NCBI RefSeq assembly: GCF_000685155.1 | Contig: NZ_JMIY01000003.1 | Span: 229,575 to 293,574 of the forward strand | Source: Candidatus Methanoperedens nitratireducens | GTDB lineage: Archaea; Halobacteriota; Methanosarcinia; Methanosarcinales; Methanoperedenaceae | Reading direction: 5' to 3' | DNA length: 64,000 bases | Shown here: in pieces, positions 46,227-55,857 of the stretch | Layout: each line of letters begins with the position of its first letter | Position numbering within the stretch: the first letter of the stretch is position 1 | Position numbers and translations under genes: made by a program | The notes under the pieces: model-generated | What the model was told of the DNA's origin: nothing | Seen by the model: the letters and a program-made list of their open reading frames with translations, nothing else | Database searches by the model: none

Positions 46227-47661
46227 ATCTTCTCGTTATCATATCTTTTATTTCGAGAAACAAATCTCTCCTGATCAACCAGAGAGACGTAATATAGACG
46301 GATGAGCCTAAAATAATAGAAAAAGATAGTCTCAGGATCGGAGAGTAAGGATCTGATACATACTGCCAGGCATAGATTGCCAGGATCAATACCAGAGAAC
46401 CTTTTATGCCTGGAACAAACGATTTTGCAATATATGCAAAACTTTCATCTATAATCTTTCCTGCCTCCCTGAATGTTAAAAACATAATCAGAGTTGAAGG
46501 AAGCATTGCTGCGATGCTGGCGCCAAATATCCCGTAGCGCATTGTCAATGGGTACATCAATACCGACATCAGGATTAATTGCAGAAGTTTGAACTTTGTC
46601 CTCACCTCAGGCTTTCCTGCTGCAAGGTACAGGTTCTCGGTGGTGCTGATCAACGACCAGCTTAATCCATAAAAGCACAGAACCTGAAGCGCCGCCACAG
46701 CGGGGAGCCATTTATCACCATACACCACTTTAATAAAATCCTCTGCGATTATAAATATCCCGAATGTAGCCGGAATAGAGATAAGTGAAACATATTTTAT
46801 GGTCCTGATATAGGCTTTCTTTAAGGCGGTCCTGTTATCCTGTATAGTTGAGTATACGGGGAACATTACTCGATCCACAATAATTGATACCTGGGATGCA
46901 AAAAGATTCGCAATACCAAGTGCGATGGCATAGAATCCAAGATTATCAGCTCCAAGTAAGCGGCCTATAAAGGTAACATCTATGATAGAGATTAAAAAGA
47001 GAAGGATATTAGCCCCCACCACCTGTCTGCCGTAGCTTATCAGTTCAGAAGCAGTTTTGGTATCAAATCTATAAGATGGCCGCCAGTCAACCACAAACCA
47101 TATAGCGAGGACGCTTAGCATCTCAAGTGCAAGTCTGCCGATAACAAGGCTCCACACGCCAAAGCCGTTAAGTGCAAGTGAAATAGCTACTATTCCGTAG
47201 CCTATTTTGGGCACAACCTGGGGGATTATCTTCTTCTTGAATTCAAGATTTTTATCCAGAAGGCTGTTGGGCAGCGCCCAGAAAGACCCGATAACGAATA
47301 TGAATGAAAGCGCCCTGATTATAGCTTCGACCTCAGGCTCATTAAAGAAATAAGCCGCTGATGGAGCGATAAGATACGACACAACATAAAAAATAACAGC
47401 AAACATGGGGAAAAGGAAAAAAGCGGTGTTTGCTGCCTTATCTACACTATCCTTTTTATAGATCAGCGCAGTTCCAATACCAAGATCTCTGAATATCTCA
47501 AAGAAATTAACAATAATAAGTCCAATTGCAACCAGGCCAAAGTGCCCTGGTTCAAGGAGGCGTGCAAGGATAATAGTAAGAATAAAATTAATTACTTTAA
47601 GAAGTACAGTTGAAAACGACACCCAGAAAAGCCCACGAGTGGTTTTTCTTATAAGAGACAT
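46225..47661 (-). CDS. polysaccharide flippase (Wzx/MOP family)
   Basis: A 478-residue membrane protein with about 13-14 helices, opening LIRKTTRGLFWVSFSTVLLKVINFILTII and containing ILARLLEPGHFGLVAIGLIIVNFF and AADNLGFYAIALGIA-like segments of oligosaccharide exporters. It would move lipid-linked glycans across the membrane. ATG 47661 (MSLIRKTTRG) is chosen over a 57-codon upstream extension that has no family sequence and would overlap the divergent deacetylase gene. It heads the surface-glycan locus on the opposite strand. Confidence 0.85.
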   Translation of the reverse strand: MSLIRKTTRGLFWVSFSTVLLKVINFILTIILARLLEPGHFGLVAIGLIIVNFFEIFRDLGIGTALIYKKDSVDKAANTAFFLFPMFAVIFYVVSYLIAPSAAYFFNEPEVEAIIRALSFIFVIGSFWALPNSLLDKNLEFKKKIIPQVVPKIGYGIVAISLALNGFGVWSLVIGRLALEMLSVLAIWFVVDWRPSYRFDTKTASELISYGRQVVGANILLFLISIIDVTFIGRLLGADNLGFYAIALGIANLFASQVSIIVDRVMFPVYSTIQDNRTALKKAYIRTIKYVSLISIPATFGIFIIAEDFIKVVYGDKWLPAVAALQVLCFYGLSWSLISTTENLYLAAGKPEVRTKFKLLQLILMSVLMYPLTMRYGIFGASIAAMLPSTLIMFLTFREAGKIIDESFAYIAKSFVPGIKGSLVLILAIYAWQYVSDPYSPILRLSFSIILGSSVYITSLWLIRRDLFLEIKDMITRR

Positions 47662-47761
47662 AGACACTAATATCTGCAATGTGTATTTATATGCAGCGTT
47701 AGAATAGAAGAATATAGTACCCATAAGGGAGAAATATAGTTTATTTATATGAACATTAAAC

Positions 47762-48541
47762 ATGATTGATTTTGATTTTACACTTACAAAATACAGAGAC
47801 CTGTGCCAGGCGATAGTATCTTCGAAGTACACTCCCCTGACAATACATGAGTATCTAACACAGGCCTACTCTAATAACTGTATAATCATGCGGCATGATG
47901 TTGATCGAAAGCCGGTTCAAGCACTGAAGATGGCACGAATAGAGCATGACCATGGTATAAGATCAACATACTATTTCAGAAATACTAAGGAAGTATTCAA
48001 GCCGCCGATTATAAAACAGATCGATGAGCTCGGACATGAGATAGGATATCATTATGAAGTGCTGGATAAAGCAAAAGGTGACGCTAAAAAAGCAATAATG
48101 ATATTCGAGCAGGACTTAGAGGAGTTTCGTAAGCTTGTGGATGTCACCACAATATGCATGCATGGGAATCCTCTAACACCATGGTTAAACAGGGATATAT
48201 GGAAGGTGTACAAGTTCAATAACTTTGGTATAATCGGTGAAGCATACCTGTCTATTGATTACACCAGAGTATCCTATTTTACTGATACGGGTCGTGCATG
48301 GAATAGTTCTAAATATAATATCAAAGATATTATAGAGACGAGAATTTATAATAATCATGTCAGGTCTACAGATGAGCTAATAGATCTAATAAGAAGCGGA
48401 GGTCAAAGAGATATATGCACATTGACTCATCCAAATAGATGGACAGATAATTTTGGTGCCTGGTTGATCGAACATATATATCAGAATGTTAAAAATGTCG
48501 GAAAAGCCATGATCAAGTACAGAGAGGCATCCCATGATTGA
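47762..48541 (+). CDS. polysaccharide deacetylase (NodB-like) family protein
   Basis: A 259-residue carbohydrate-esterase-4-like protein: CIIMRHDVDRKP carries the Asp of the metal triad, GIRSTYYFRNTKEVFKPPIIKQIDELGHEIGYHYEVLDKAKGD follows, and TICMHGNPLTPW and CTLTHPNRWTDNF hold further histidines. No signal peptide is seen, so it probably acts on a cytoplasmic lipid-linked sugar. It overlaps the FemAB-like gene by eight bases and starts the plus-strand glycan operon. Confidence 0.82.
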   Translation: MIDFDFTLTKYRDLCQAIVSSKYTPLTIHEYLTQAYSNNCIIMRHDVDRKPVQALKMARIEHDHGIRSTYYFRNTKEVFKPPIIKQIDELGHEIGYHYEVLDKAKGDAKKAIMIFEQDLEEFRKLVDVTTICMHGNPLTPWLNRDIWKVYKFNNFGIIGEAYLSIDYTRVSYFTDTGRAWNSSKYNIKDIIETRIYNNHVRSTDELIDLIRSGGQRDICTLTHPNRWTDNFGAWLIEHIYQNVKNVGKAMIKYREASHD

Positions 48542-49547
48542 GATAACTGAATCCCCTGATGTCACCGGGTGGAGAGAGTTCGTATACAATCATCCGCATG
48601 GGAACATATTCCAGATGCCTGAGATGGCAGAGGTATATAAACACACGAAGAATTATGAGCCCATAACCCTTGCTGCTGTAGAATCAAACACAGATAAAAT
48701 ACTTGCACTGGTTAATGGGGTAGTAATAAAAGAGTTAAATGGATTTATGGGGCAGTTCACGGCGCGTTCTGTCATTCAGGGCGGCCCTCTCTCCACGAGT
48801 GGTGAAGAGGGTAAAAGAGCTGTTAAACTTTTAATGGAGTATTATAGTTCAGTTGCAGGAAATAAGGCACTGTATACCCAGATACGGAATATGTGGGATA
48901 CAAGTGAAATATCAGATGTTCTTAAAGATATAGGGTATGAGTATGAGGAGCATCTTAACATTTTAGTTGACCTGACCGTGACAAAAGAAGATGCATGGAA
49001 CAGACTCAGTAAAAGCAAGAGACGATATATTAGAAAAGCTAAAAATTCAGGTACGGTCATAGAGGAGGCAGAAGATATAGAGGATATAAAATCATTCTAT
49101 GGCATCCTGAGTGAAACTTATTCACGTGCAAAGCTCCCACTTGCAGACATGAGTCTATTTATATCAGCTTTTGAATTACTTATGCCTAAAAATTTTATTA
49201 AGTACTTTCTGGCAAGGAACGATGGAAAAACGGTTGGCGGGATAATGGCGCCTCTATTCAAAGGTAATATTTATGAATGGTATGTATGCGGTTCAAGGAA
49301 ATACTCAGAGCTATATCCAAGTGAGATGGTCACCTGGTATCCAATACAGTGGGGTATAGAAAACAAATTGTCTACATTCGATTTTGGCGGCGCGGGTAAA
49401 CCGGATGAAGAATATGGTGTAAGAGAATTTAAAAAGCAGTTTGGGGGAGATGTAGTGAATTTTGGCAGGTATGAGAAAATTCATTCCAGATTAAAGATGA
49501 GACTTGTTGATACGGGTTATAGCATTTATAAAAAAACTTTTTTATAG
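48534..49547 (+). CDS. FemAB-like GNAT acyltransferase
   Basis: A 337-residue protein with two GNAT-like halves as in FemAB/methicillin-resistance proteins: NPHGNIFQMPEMAEVYKH-type opening (HPHGNIFQMPEMAE), SKSKRRYIRKAKNSGTVIEE and KTVGGIMAPLFKGNIYEWYVCGSRKY, ending GGAGKPDEEYGVREFKKQFGGDVVNFGRYE. Bacterial relatives add amino acids to cell-wall precursors; homologs in glycan clusters may acylate amino sugars. The substrate here is unknown. Confidence 0.82.
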   Translation: MIEITESPDVTGWREFVYNHPHGNIFQMPEMAEVYKHTKNYEPITLAAVESNTDKILALVNGVVIKELNGFMGQFTARSVIQGGPLSTSGEEGKRAVKLLMEYYSSVAGNKALYTQIRNMWDTSEISDVLKDIGYEYEEHLNILVDLTVTKEDAWNRLSKSKRRYIRKAKNSGTVIEEAEDIEDIKSFYGILSETYSRAKLPLADMSLFISAFELLMPKNFIKYFLARNDGKTVGGIMAPLFKGNIYEWYVCGSRKYSELYPSEMVTWYPIQWGIENKLSTFDFGGAGKPDEEYGVREFKKQFGGDVVNFGRYEKIHSRLKMRLVDTGYSIYKKTFL

Positions 49548-50648
49548 TTGGTGGATAATTTGAGAATCTTTGTTGACATCGGACATCCTGCACACGTTCA
49601 TGTACTTAAAAATCTGCTGTGGGTGCTTCAAAGGAACAACCATGAGATAAAGATTACAACCAGAGATAAGGAAATAACGATCTACTTATTGGACCATTAT
49701 GGTTTTAACTATGAAAATCTGGGGAAGAACAAGAAGGGTCTATTTAATAAAGCGGTTGGGCTGGTAGAATTTGATTACAAATTGTTTAAAATAGCTAGGT
49801 CATTTAATCCAGATATCTTTGTTGGGGTTGGTTCAATTTATGCAGCACATGTTGCTGCTCTGATGCGAAAACCATGTATCCTGTTCGATGATACAGAGAA
49901 TTCAACAGAGCAATACATGCTATACGCACCATTTGTCACGGTCGTCTGTACTCCAGCATGTTTTAAAAAAGATCTTGGTTCAAAACAGATCAGGTATCCA
50001 GGTTACCATGAACTTACATATCTTCATCCAAATCATTTCACGCCTGATCCGGATGTTTTAGACAGGCTTGGTTTATCTGAGGACGAGAAACTTATACTTG
50101 TGAGGTTTGTTTCATGGGGTGCCAGTCATGATATTAAAGATAAGGGTTTTGATAAACCTGTTGATATTGTGAAAAGGCTGGAGCAATACGGGAGGGTCGT
50201 GATAACCTCAGAGAGAGGTTTGCCTGAAGAGCTCATAGCATACAGGATGAATCTGCCTCCTGAGAATATTCATCATTTAATGTACTATGCCTCGCTGTAT
50301 ATAGGGGAAAGTGCTACTATGGCCTCTGAGAGTGCTATTCTTGGAACTCCTGCTGTGTTCGTATCCACCTCACGAAGAGGTTATACGGATGAGCAGGAAG
50401 AAAATTATGGCCTGGTTTACACTTTTTCAGATCCAGTTCAAGGTCAGATACAAGCGCTGGATAAGGCTATTGAGCTGTTAAGTGAAAAAAATCTTAAGCG
50501 AGAATGGGCAAGAAGGCGTGATATCATGCTATCTGAGAGGATAGATGTAACTGCCTTTATGGTGGATCTTATTGAGGGATATCCCGATTCTCTCACGCAG
50601 GTATTGAAGAAATATGAATGCTCTGTTAATGGGGGTCTGCCTCGTTGA
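49548..50648 (+). CDS. DUF354 glycosyltransferase-like protein
   Basis: A 366-residue GT-B-fold protein: RIFVDIGHPAHVHVLKNLLWVL, IFVGVGSIYAAHVAALMRKPCILFDDTE, KRLEQYGRVVITSERGLPEEL and YIGESATMASESAILGTPAVFVST, as in DUF354 and UDP-GlcNAc 2-epimerase-like proteins. Exact reaction unknown. The start may be TTG 49548, GTG 49551 or TTG 49560; GGTGG favours 49560. Its stop overlaps the aminotransferase start. Confidence 0.82.
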   Translation: MVDNLRIFVDIGHPAHVHVLKNLLWVLQRNNHEIKITTRDKEITIYLLDHYGFNYENLGKNKKGLFNKAVGLVEFDYKLFKIARSFNPDIFVGVGSIYAAHVAALMRKPCILFDDTENSTEQYMLYAPFVTVVCTPACFKKDLGSKQIRYPGYHELTYLHPNHFTPDPDVLDRLGLSEDEKLILVRFVSWGASHDIKDKGFDKPVDIVKRLEQYGRVVITSERGLPEELIAYRMNLPPENIHHLMYYASLYIGESATMASESAILGTPAVFVSTSRRGYTDEQEENYGLVYTFSDPVQGQIQALDKAIELLSEKNLKREWARRRDIMLSERIDVTAFMVDLIEGYPDSLTQVLKKYECSVNGGLPR

Positions 50649-51715
50649 AGGTCATAACACATAACAGACCAACAATAGATAAAGAAGAGATCTGTGCCGT
50701 GGTTGAAGCGTTATCCAGCCTGGAGCTGACAGTTGGTACAAAAGCTGGAGAGTTTGAGGACAGATTCTCCAGATATATCGGGATCGATTCTGTTGCCACT
50801 TCTTCCGGGACATCTGCCCTTCACCTGGCCCTTATTGCTGCTGGTGTTAACAGGGATGATGAAGTGATCCTTCCATCGTACACATGTGCTGCCGTAGCGT
50901 ATCCTGTGCTGTACCAGCAGGCCAGACCTGTGCTGGTTGACACAAACTACTCTGATTATAACATAGATCTAAATGAGATAAAAAATAGCATCAGCGACAG
51001 AACAAAAGCTGTTGTAGTGCCCCATATGTTTGGATATCCTGCAGACATTCAGGAGATTAAAGAGTTTTGCTGCGAGAGGGGAGTTTTTTTAATCGAAGAC
51101 TGTGCCCAGTCCATAGGCTCACTCCATGATGGAAGAAAAGTGGGAGTTTTTGGCGATATTTCGATCTTTAGCTTTTATGCTACCAAGATGGTAACATCCA
51201 TTCAGGGAGGAATGGTCTGCACTGATAATAAAGAGTGGATTGAGACTGCAAGGGATCTAAGATACCATGACCAGCAGTGCTCCCTGTCCGATGCGAGATT
51301 GAAATACAGCTATATGATGTCAGACATCAACGCGGCAGTCGGGATCGAGCAGCTTAAAAAACTCGATAATTTTGTAAAAAGGAGAAGGGAAATCGCTGGT
51401 ATATACAGGGATGAAATAATAAACGTGGAACATCCTGTGGAAGAACCGCATAAAAAACATGCTTATTCAAGATATGTGGTAAAAACTGAATCTAAGGATG
51501 AGATTATTCAAAGACTCAGAGGGAAGAACATTATTTGTGCAACAATGCACTCACCTCCACTCCACAGAAGATCACTGTTTGCCAGTAACAGGCAGTATCC
51601 AAATACAGAAAAAATAATCAATACATCCATATCACTTCCGATTTATCCCTCACTTGAAGATGAAGAGATATTAAATATATCAGATACGTTCAATAAAATA
51701 AGAGCTGGATTATGA
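50645..51715 (+). CDS. DegT/DnrJ/EryC1/StrS sugar aminotransferase
   Basis: A 356-residue PLP enzyme that aminates a keto sugar nucleotide. It shows VATSSGTSALHLALIAAG, DEVILPSYTCAAVAYPVLYQQARPVLVD, IEDCAQSIGS, the PLP lysine in FYATKMVTSIQGGMV, and DINAAVGIEQLKKLD. It supplies an amino sugar for the locus. Coupled at both ends (overlaps of four bases). Confidence 0.93.
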   Translation: MKVITHNRPTIDKEEICAVVEALSSLELTVGTKAGEFEDRFSRYIGIDSVATSSGTSALHLALIAAGVNRDDEVILPSYTCAAVAYPVLYQQARPVLVDTNYSDYNIDLNEIKNSISDRTKAVVVPHMFGYPADIQEIKEFCCERGVFLIEDCAQSIGSLHDGRKVGVFGDISIFSFYATKMVTSIQGGMVCTDNKEWIETARDLRYHDQQCSLSDARLKYSYMMSDINAAVGIEQLKKLDNFVKRRREIAGIYRDEIINVEHPVEEPHKKHAYSRYVVKTESKDEIIQRLRGKNIICATMHSPPLHRRSLFASNRQYPNTEKIINTSISLPIYPSLEDEEILNISDTFNKIRAGL

Positions 51716-52389
51716 TCAGGGTTTCAGTTCATCAACCTATGTATCTGCCTTATCCAGGAATCTTCAATAAAATTAAAAATGTTGATATGTTTGTATTCCT
51801 GGATGATGCGCAGTATTCTAACCAGTACTATTACAACAGGAACCGCATAAAGACCCATAAGGGTGAGCTGATGCTGACAGTCCCGGTTAAAAAATCTTCA
51901 GGGCAAAAATTAAATCAAATACAAATTGAGAATAGAATCCCATGGCAAAAAAAGCACATGAAAGCCCTGATTGCGAATTATAACAGAGCAGAACATTTCA
52001 AAGACTACAAAGACTCTCTTGAAGAAGTATATAGTATAAAATGGGAAAGACTGCACGATCTCAACATGAGAACAATGACATACCTGTTAGAGCAGCTAGA
52101 AATAAGCACACCATTTTATTTATCATCAGAGATACTCAGAAACAACGAACTAAAGGGAACAGAAAGACTGATGGAGATCTGCAAGAAATTAAATGCCGAT
52201 GTATATCTATCAGGTATAAGTGGCAGGGAATACCTGGATTTAAGAATCTTTGAAGATGCAGGCATAGAAGTAGAATATCAAGACTATAAACAAAAAGAAT
52301 ATAAACAACTACATGGAGACTTTGTATCTAATCTCAGCACGATAGATATACTTTTCAATCTTGGAGAAGAGGCTAAATATTATATTTAG
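51712..52389 (+). CDS. WbqC-like family protein
   Basis: A 225-residue WbqC-family protein: VSVHQPMYLPYPGIFNKIKNVDMFVFLDDAQYS, NRNRIKTHKGELMLTVPVKK and YLSGISGREYLDLRIFEDAGIEVEYQDY. These genes occur in O-antigen and surface-glycan clusters, often with DegT and FemAB-like genes as here; the reaction is not established. Last gene before the repeat-bearing gap. Confidence 0.9.
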   Translation: MIRVSVHQPMYLPYPGIFNKIKNVDMFVFLDDAQYSNQYYYNRNRIKTHKGELMLTVPVKKSSGQKLNQIQIENRIPWQKKHMKALIANYNRAEHFKDYKDSLEEVYSIKWERLHDLNMRTMTYLLEQLEISTPFYLSSEILRNNELKGTERLMEICKKLNADVYLSGISGREYLDLRIFEDAGIEVEYQDYKQKEYKQLHGDFVSNLSTIDILFNLGEEAKYYI

Positions 52390-52674
52390 AAGTCACGGAG
52401 AGCACAGAGAATTGTGGTTTTTACTCTGTGTCCTGGTATGAAAAAGTTCAACCATATCGCATCTTAGATTTGGATGTGGTTCAGATAATATAAACAACGA
52501 ACTGGTACGAACTCGATACGAACTCGGGCTGATGAGTTCGTTTAAGTTCGTTTTGAGTTCGTTGTTAATCGTCTTTTTCATTGTTATCTATGAACCAAGT
52601 TCATAGCCGACTCTGTGGTTTGTTAGTAATGGATTTTGTGCATATTTATATATAGAATATGGGGTGAAAAAAAT
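52390..52674. repeat. intergenic region with palindromic repeat copy C and flanks
   Basis: Gap within the glycan locus. It contains GCACAGAG and ACTCTGTGTCC (52398-52434), then ATCGCATCTTAGATTTGGAT and GTGGTTCAGATAATATAA shared with copy A in inverted orientation. The palindrome lies at 52493-52566, followed by TATGAACCAAGTTCATAGCC and GACTCTGTGGTTTG, shared with 37547-37581. GGGGTGA before ATG 52675 is the next ribosome binding site. Confidence 0.75.
52493..52566 (+). repeat. palindromic ACGAACT repeat, copy C
   Basis: The most complete copy: ACGAACT three times on the left arm (after AAC, GGT and CGAT spacers), centre CGGGCTGATG, and AGTTCGT three times on the right arm with TTA and TTTG spacers. 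The arms form three seven-base-pair blocks separated by small internal loops, closed by AACA/TGTT at the base. Confidence 0.85.
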
Positions 52675-53352
52675 ATGAAAACTGATATGAATGGTAATGT
52701 TGAACATCAACAAAAGAATGTTCTCGCTGTCGGAGCGCATCCGGATGATATAGAGATCGGCTGTGCAGGAACTATAGCCAGACACATACGTAACAACGAC
52801 AATGTTTTTATTCTCGTTATGACCGACCCTTTTTATACGTACCATGATGGCAGGGTTCTGAGGAGCTCAGAAGAGGGCAGATTAGAGACAGCTAATGGGG
52901 CCAGGATTCTGGGTGCAAGACTTATCCATCTTGATTTTGAGGAGAAAAATGTTCCTTATTCTTCTGTTACAGTTGAGGCGATAAATAAATTGGTAGATGA
53001 TTATAATATAGAGATTATATATACTCACTGGTATCACGATACGCATCAGGATCACATGAGAACAACGCAATCGGTGCTATCGGCCGGACGGTATGTGCCT
53101 AATATACTGATGTATGAACCGGAATATCCAGCAGGCCGCTCCCATATAGGATTTAGAAACCAGTATTATGTGGATATAACAGATACCTTTGAACTGAAGA
53201 TGGAAGCACTGGCGCAGCACAGGAGCCAGGTAAATAAATACGGAGATGGCTTCTTTGAAGCAGTCGAGGCCAGGGCAAGACACAGGGGCTATGAGATACG
53301 AAGCAAATATGCTGAATGCTTTGAAATAGTCAGGCTGAAAGGGAACATATGA
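52675..53352 (+). CDS. PIG-L family N-acetyl-sugar deacetylase
   Basis: A 225-residue LmbE/PIG-L enzyme with the zinc motif GAHPDDIEIGCAGT, FILVMTD, YTHWYHDTHQDHMRT (second His region) and the end FEIVRLKG. It deacetylates N-acetylglucosamine-type residues on lipid- or nucleotide-linked glycans. ATG 52675 follows GGGGTGA; the longer frame begins in the AT-rich promoter. Overlaps the next gene by four bases. Confidence 0.92.
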   Translation: MKTDMNGNVEHQQKNVLAVGAHPDDIEIGCAGTIARHIRNNDNVFILVMTDPFYTYHDGRVLRSSEEGRLETANGARILGARLIHLDFEEKNVPYSSVTVEAINKLVDDYNIEIIYTHWYHDTHQDHMRTTQSVLSAGRYVPNILMYEPEYPAGRSHIGFRNQYYVDITDTFELKMEALAQHRSQVNKYGDGFFEAVEARARHRGYEIRSKYAECFEIVRLKGNI

Positions 53353-54296
53353 GTTATATCCTCATTACGCCATGCAGGAACGAAGAGAACAACCTTCCAA
53401 ATCTGGAACGATCCATTACTGCGCAAACAATAAAACCCTGCCTCTGGGTAATTGTGGACGATAGAAGCAGTGACAACACACCATCAATAATCAAAAATCT
53501 CCAGAAACAACATGAATGGATAAAAGGGCTATACCTGACTGAGGCCGGAGAGTACATGGGGTCCCATTATTCGAGAGTGTGCATCCAGGGATTTGATTTT
53601 GCTATGAAACAATGCTCTGAGAATAAACTATCCTATGAGTATATTGCTCTGGTGGACGCAGATAACATCCTGGAAGAATCTTATTTTGAAACTCTTATGC
53701 ATGAATTTGAGCGTAAGAAAGATCTGGGTATAGCCAGTGGAATAAATGCATTTATAAGCCGCGAAAAACTGAATGATTTCACCAGTGTACTCGATGTGTT
53801 CAACATATTTGATACACTCAAGATTCAGCAATCAAGAGAAGATGTGCCAATGGGCTCTGCAAGAATGTGGCGCAAAGAATGTTTTATGGAAACAGGCGGC
53901 TACATGCAGGTATATACGCCTGATTCTGTCTCCAATGCTAAAGCCAAGATGAGAGGATGGAAGATAAAAAGAGTTAAAGATGCCAGGGTGGTCGAACGCG
54001 GAGAATTCATAGCGCAGGGACTGTGGAAAAGATCTAAAGAAATGGGAAGGTCCTATTACTATCTATGGCATCCTCTGCTGTATGTGGTAATGAAATCAAT
54101 AAAATATTCTTTTAACGGGCCATACTATACCGGGATTGGATATTTATTTGGCTATGTAAGATCAGCAATCAGGCATGAGACGAGAGTGGAAGATGAAGAT
54201 GTGAAAAGATATTATACACACGTTAGACCAAAGGAGCTTTATACTCATTATATTGCTAAATTTAAGAGAATGGTGGGGTATGGCAGTAGAATTTGA
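53349..54296 (+). CDS. glycosyltransferase family 2
   Basis: A 315-residue GT-A enzyme: ILITPCRNEENNLPNLERSI, WVIVDDRSSDNTPSII, IALVDADNILEESYFE (DxD-type metal site) and GSARMWRKECFMETGGYM, then a hydrophobic patch near the C terminus. Adds a sugar to a growing lipid-linked glycan; specificity unknown. Its end overlaps the next start by 17 bases. Confidence 0.88.
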   Translation: MSYILITPCRNEENNLPNLERSITAQTIKPCLWVIVDDRSSDNTPSIIKNLQKQHEWIKGLYLTEAGEYMGSHYSRVCIQGFDFAMKQCSENKLSYEYIALVDADNILEESYFETLMHEFERKKDLGIASGINAFISREKLNDFTSVLDVFNIFDTLKIQQSREDVPMGSARMWRKECFMETGGYMQVYTPDSVSNAKAKMRGWKIKRVKDARVVERGEFIAQGLWKRSKEMGRSYYYLWHPLLYVVMKSIKYSFNGPYYTGIGYLFGYVRSAIRHETRVEDEDVKRYYTHVRPKELYTHYIAKFKRMVGYGSRI

Positions 54297-55857
54297 TAAA
54301 ACAGGTATGTTCTCACTTAAAGCAAAAAGTTTGCTTTTTATCTTACTTATTATATTAGTTCTTGTATTGCATTATCCTATGAGTTTTAATGAAATCGGAT
54401 GGGATTCTTTTGCTATACATGTATTAGCCAATACAATATCAGAGTCTGGTTATGCGAAGTGGTGGTTACATCCCCTTTCAGTTATTGGATCGTATCCATA
54501 CAGCGAGATCAGTGGTGCACTGCCCTTTTTGTTATCAGGCATATCACAGATAACCGGTATGAGCGGGGATATAACTATTTTCTGGACGTCTCTTTTTCTT
54601 GGAGTCTTAAGCATTTTTACAGCCTATTTGATGGCTGGAGCGATATTTAATAATGAGATATACAAGTTTCTGGTGGCATTCGGTTATTCCACTTCTCAGG
54701 GAATACTTTTCTACACTACATGGACGGCTGGAACAAGGGCGCTTTTTATAATACTACTACCTCTATTTATATATGGTCTAATAAAATCATATAATTCAAT
54801 CAGGTATGTTCTATTAACAGCAGTTCTGTTTTTGCTTCTTATGTCCACTCATAAGATGTTTTACTTCTTACTGCCAGTAATACTTGGTTTTATAGCCGTA
54901 CAGATTATTTTTAAGATCAGGACGTATATTTCAGTAAAGCAACCTGTATCATTTAATTATATCTTTTTATCTGGATTACTGGGTGCACTCTTAATCCCGC
55001 TTTTAATGCATGATCTTATTGGAGTTAATCTTGTTAGAACAGATTCGAGAGATGGATTGCTAAATCAATTTTTTGAGACCTATGTAAGATATAGCGGTAT
55101 TGCTATTCTATTTACCATAAGCGGTTATGTCTATACTCTGCTTAATAAAAATAAAACCAGAGGGGAATATATACTGCTTACATCATTGATCTTCCTCGCA
55201 CCATTCATATATATAATTACATATATGAAGTGGTTTATATTACCATTTTTATTTCTGCTTTCCGGGAGAGGATTATGGAATATCATGAGAACAAAGCAGG
55301 CTCTGAAGATTGTACCGGTTATTATAGCTCTTATAGTAATATTTTCCGGGTATTACCAGTATATACATTTTTATGAAGAACCTTCATCAAAAGGACGGGA
55401 TCTTGATAGGCCTCTTTATGAAGCAGCGATGTGGTCAAAAGACCATATATCCCCCGGTTATAAGGCGATATCCAGCCGTCCCGTACCTGCAGAGCGCTTT
55501 TCTGCTATCTCACAGGTTCCAACAATGACAGGGTTAGAGTCGATTGATCTTGCTTATGGTTTCGTTAATAAAGATGGAATAAATATAGTTCGATCATCTT
55601 TAAAATCTCTTGATGTATTTTTTGAATCACCTTATAGAAGTACAGAAAAACCAAAAACAGACTGGTTCCTTGATAATACTTTTCTCGATGGTGCTCTCGG
55701 AGAGGGAAGAGTCGCAGGAGTTATTAAACGATTTGATCTATCATATTTTATAGAACATCTTCAATATGGTAGGTCCAGATTCTCAAGTTCAGTTTATGAA
55801 AAAAATGAACGCTATTATGATAATGGTAAAATCAGAGTATGGAACTTAAGAGAATAG
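54280..55857 (+). CDS. polytopic membrane protein, GT-C-like
   Basis: A 525-residue protein with about ten membrane helices in the first 360 residues and a soluble C-terminal tail (about 370-525). The early EIGWDSFAIHVLANTISESGYAKWW, with an acidic residue in the first outer loop, resembles the substrate-binding loop of GT-C transferases. No family could be fixed. ATG 54280 follows GGTGGGGT and lies inside the previous gene's end. Possibly a polyprenyl-phosphate-sugar-dependent transferase. Confidence 0.6.
   Translation: MAVEFDKTGMFSLKAKSLLFILLIILVLVLHYPMSFNEIGWDSFAIHVLANTISESGYAKWWLHPLSVIGSYPYSEISGALPFLLSGISQITGMSGDITIFWTSLFLGVLSIFTAYLMAGAIFNNEIYKFLVAFGYSTSQGILFYTTWTAGTRALFIILLPLFIYGLIKSYNSIRYVLLTAVLFLLLMSTHKMFYFLLPVILGFIAVQIIFKIRTYISVKQPVSFNYIFLSGLLGALLIPLLMHDLIGVNLVRTDSRDGLLNQFFETYVRYSGIAILFTISGYVYTLLNKNKTRGEYILLTSLIFLAPFIYIITYMKWFILPFLFLLSGRGLWNIMRTKQALKIVPVIIALIVIFSGYYQYIHFYEEPSSKGRDLDRPLYEAAMWSKDHISPGYKAISSRPVPAERFSAISQVPTMTGLESIDLAYGFVNKDGINIVRSSLKSLDVFFESPYRSTEKPKTDWFLDNTFLDGALGEGRVAGVIKRFDLSYFIEHLQYGRSRFSSSVYEKNERYYDNGKIRVWNLRE

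Noticed and set aside
47662-47832. 57-codon N-terminal extension of the flippase
   Set aside because: It has no family sequence, overlaps the divergent deacetylase gene and leaves no promoter; ATG 47661 matches the family start.
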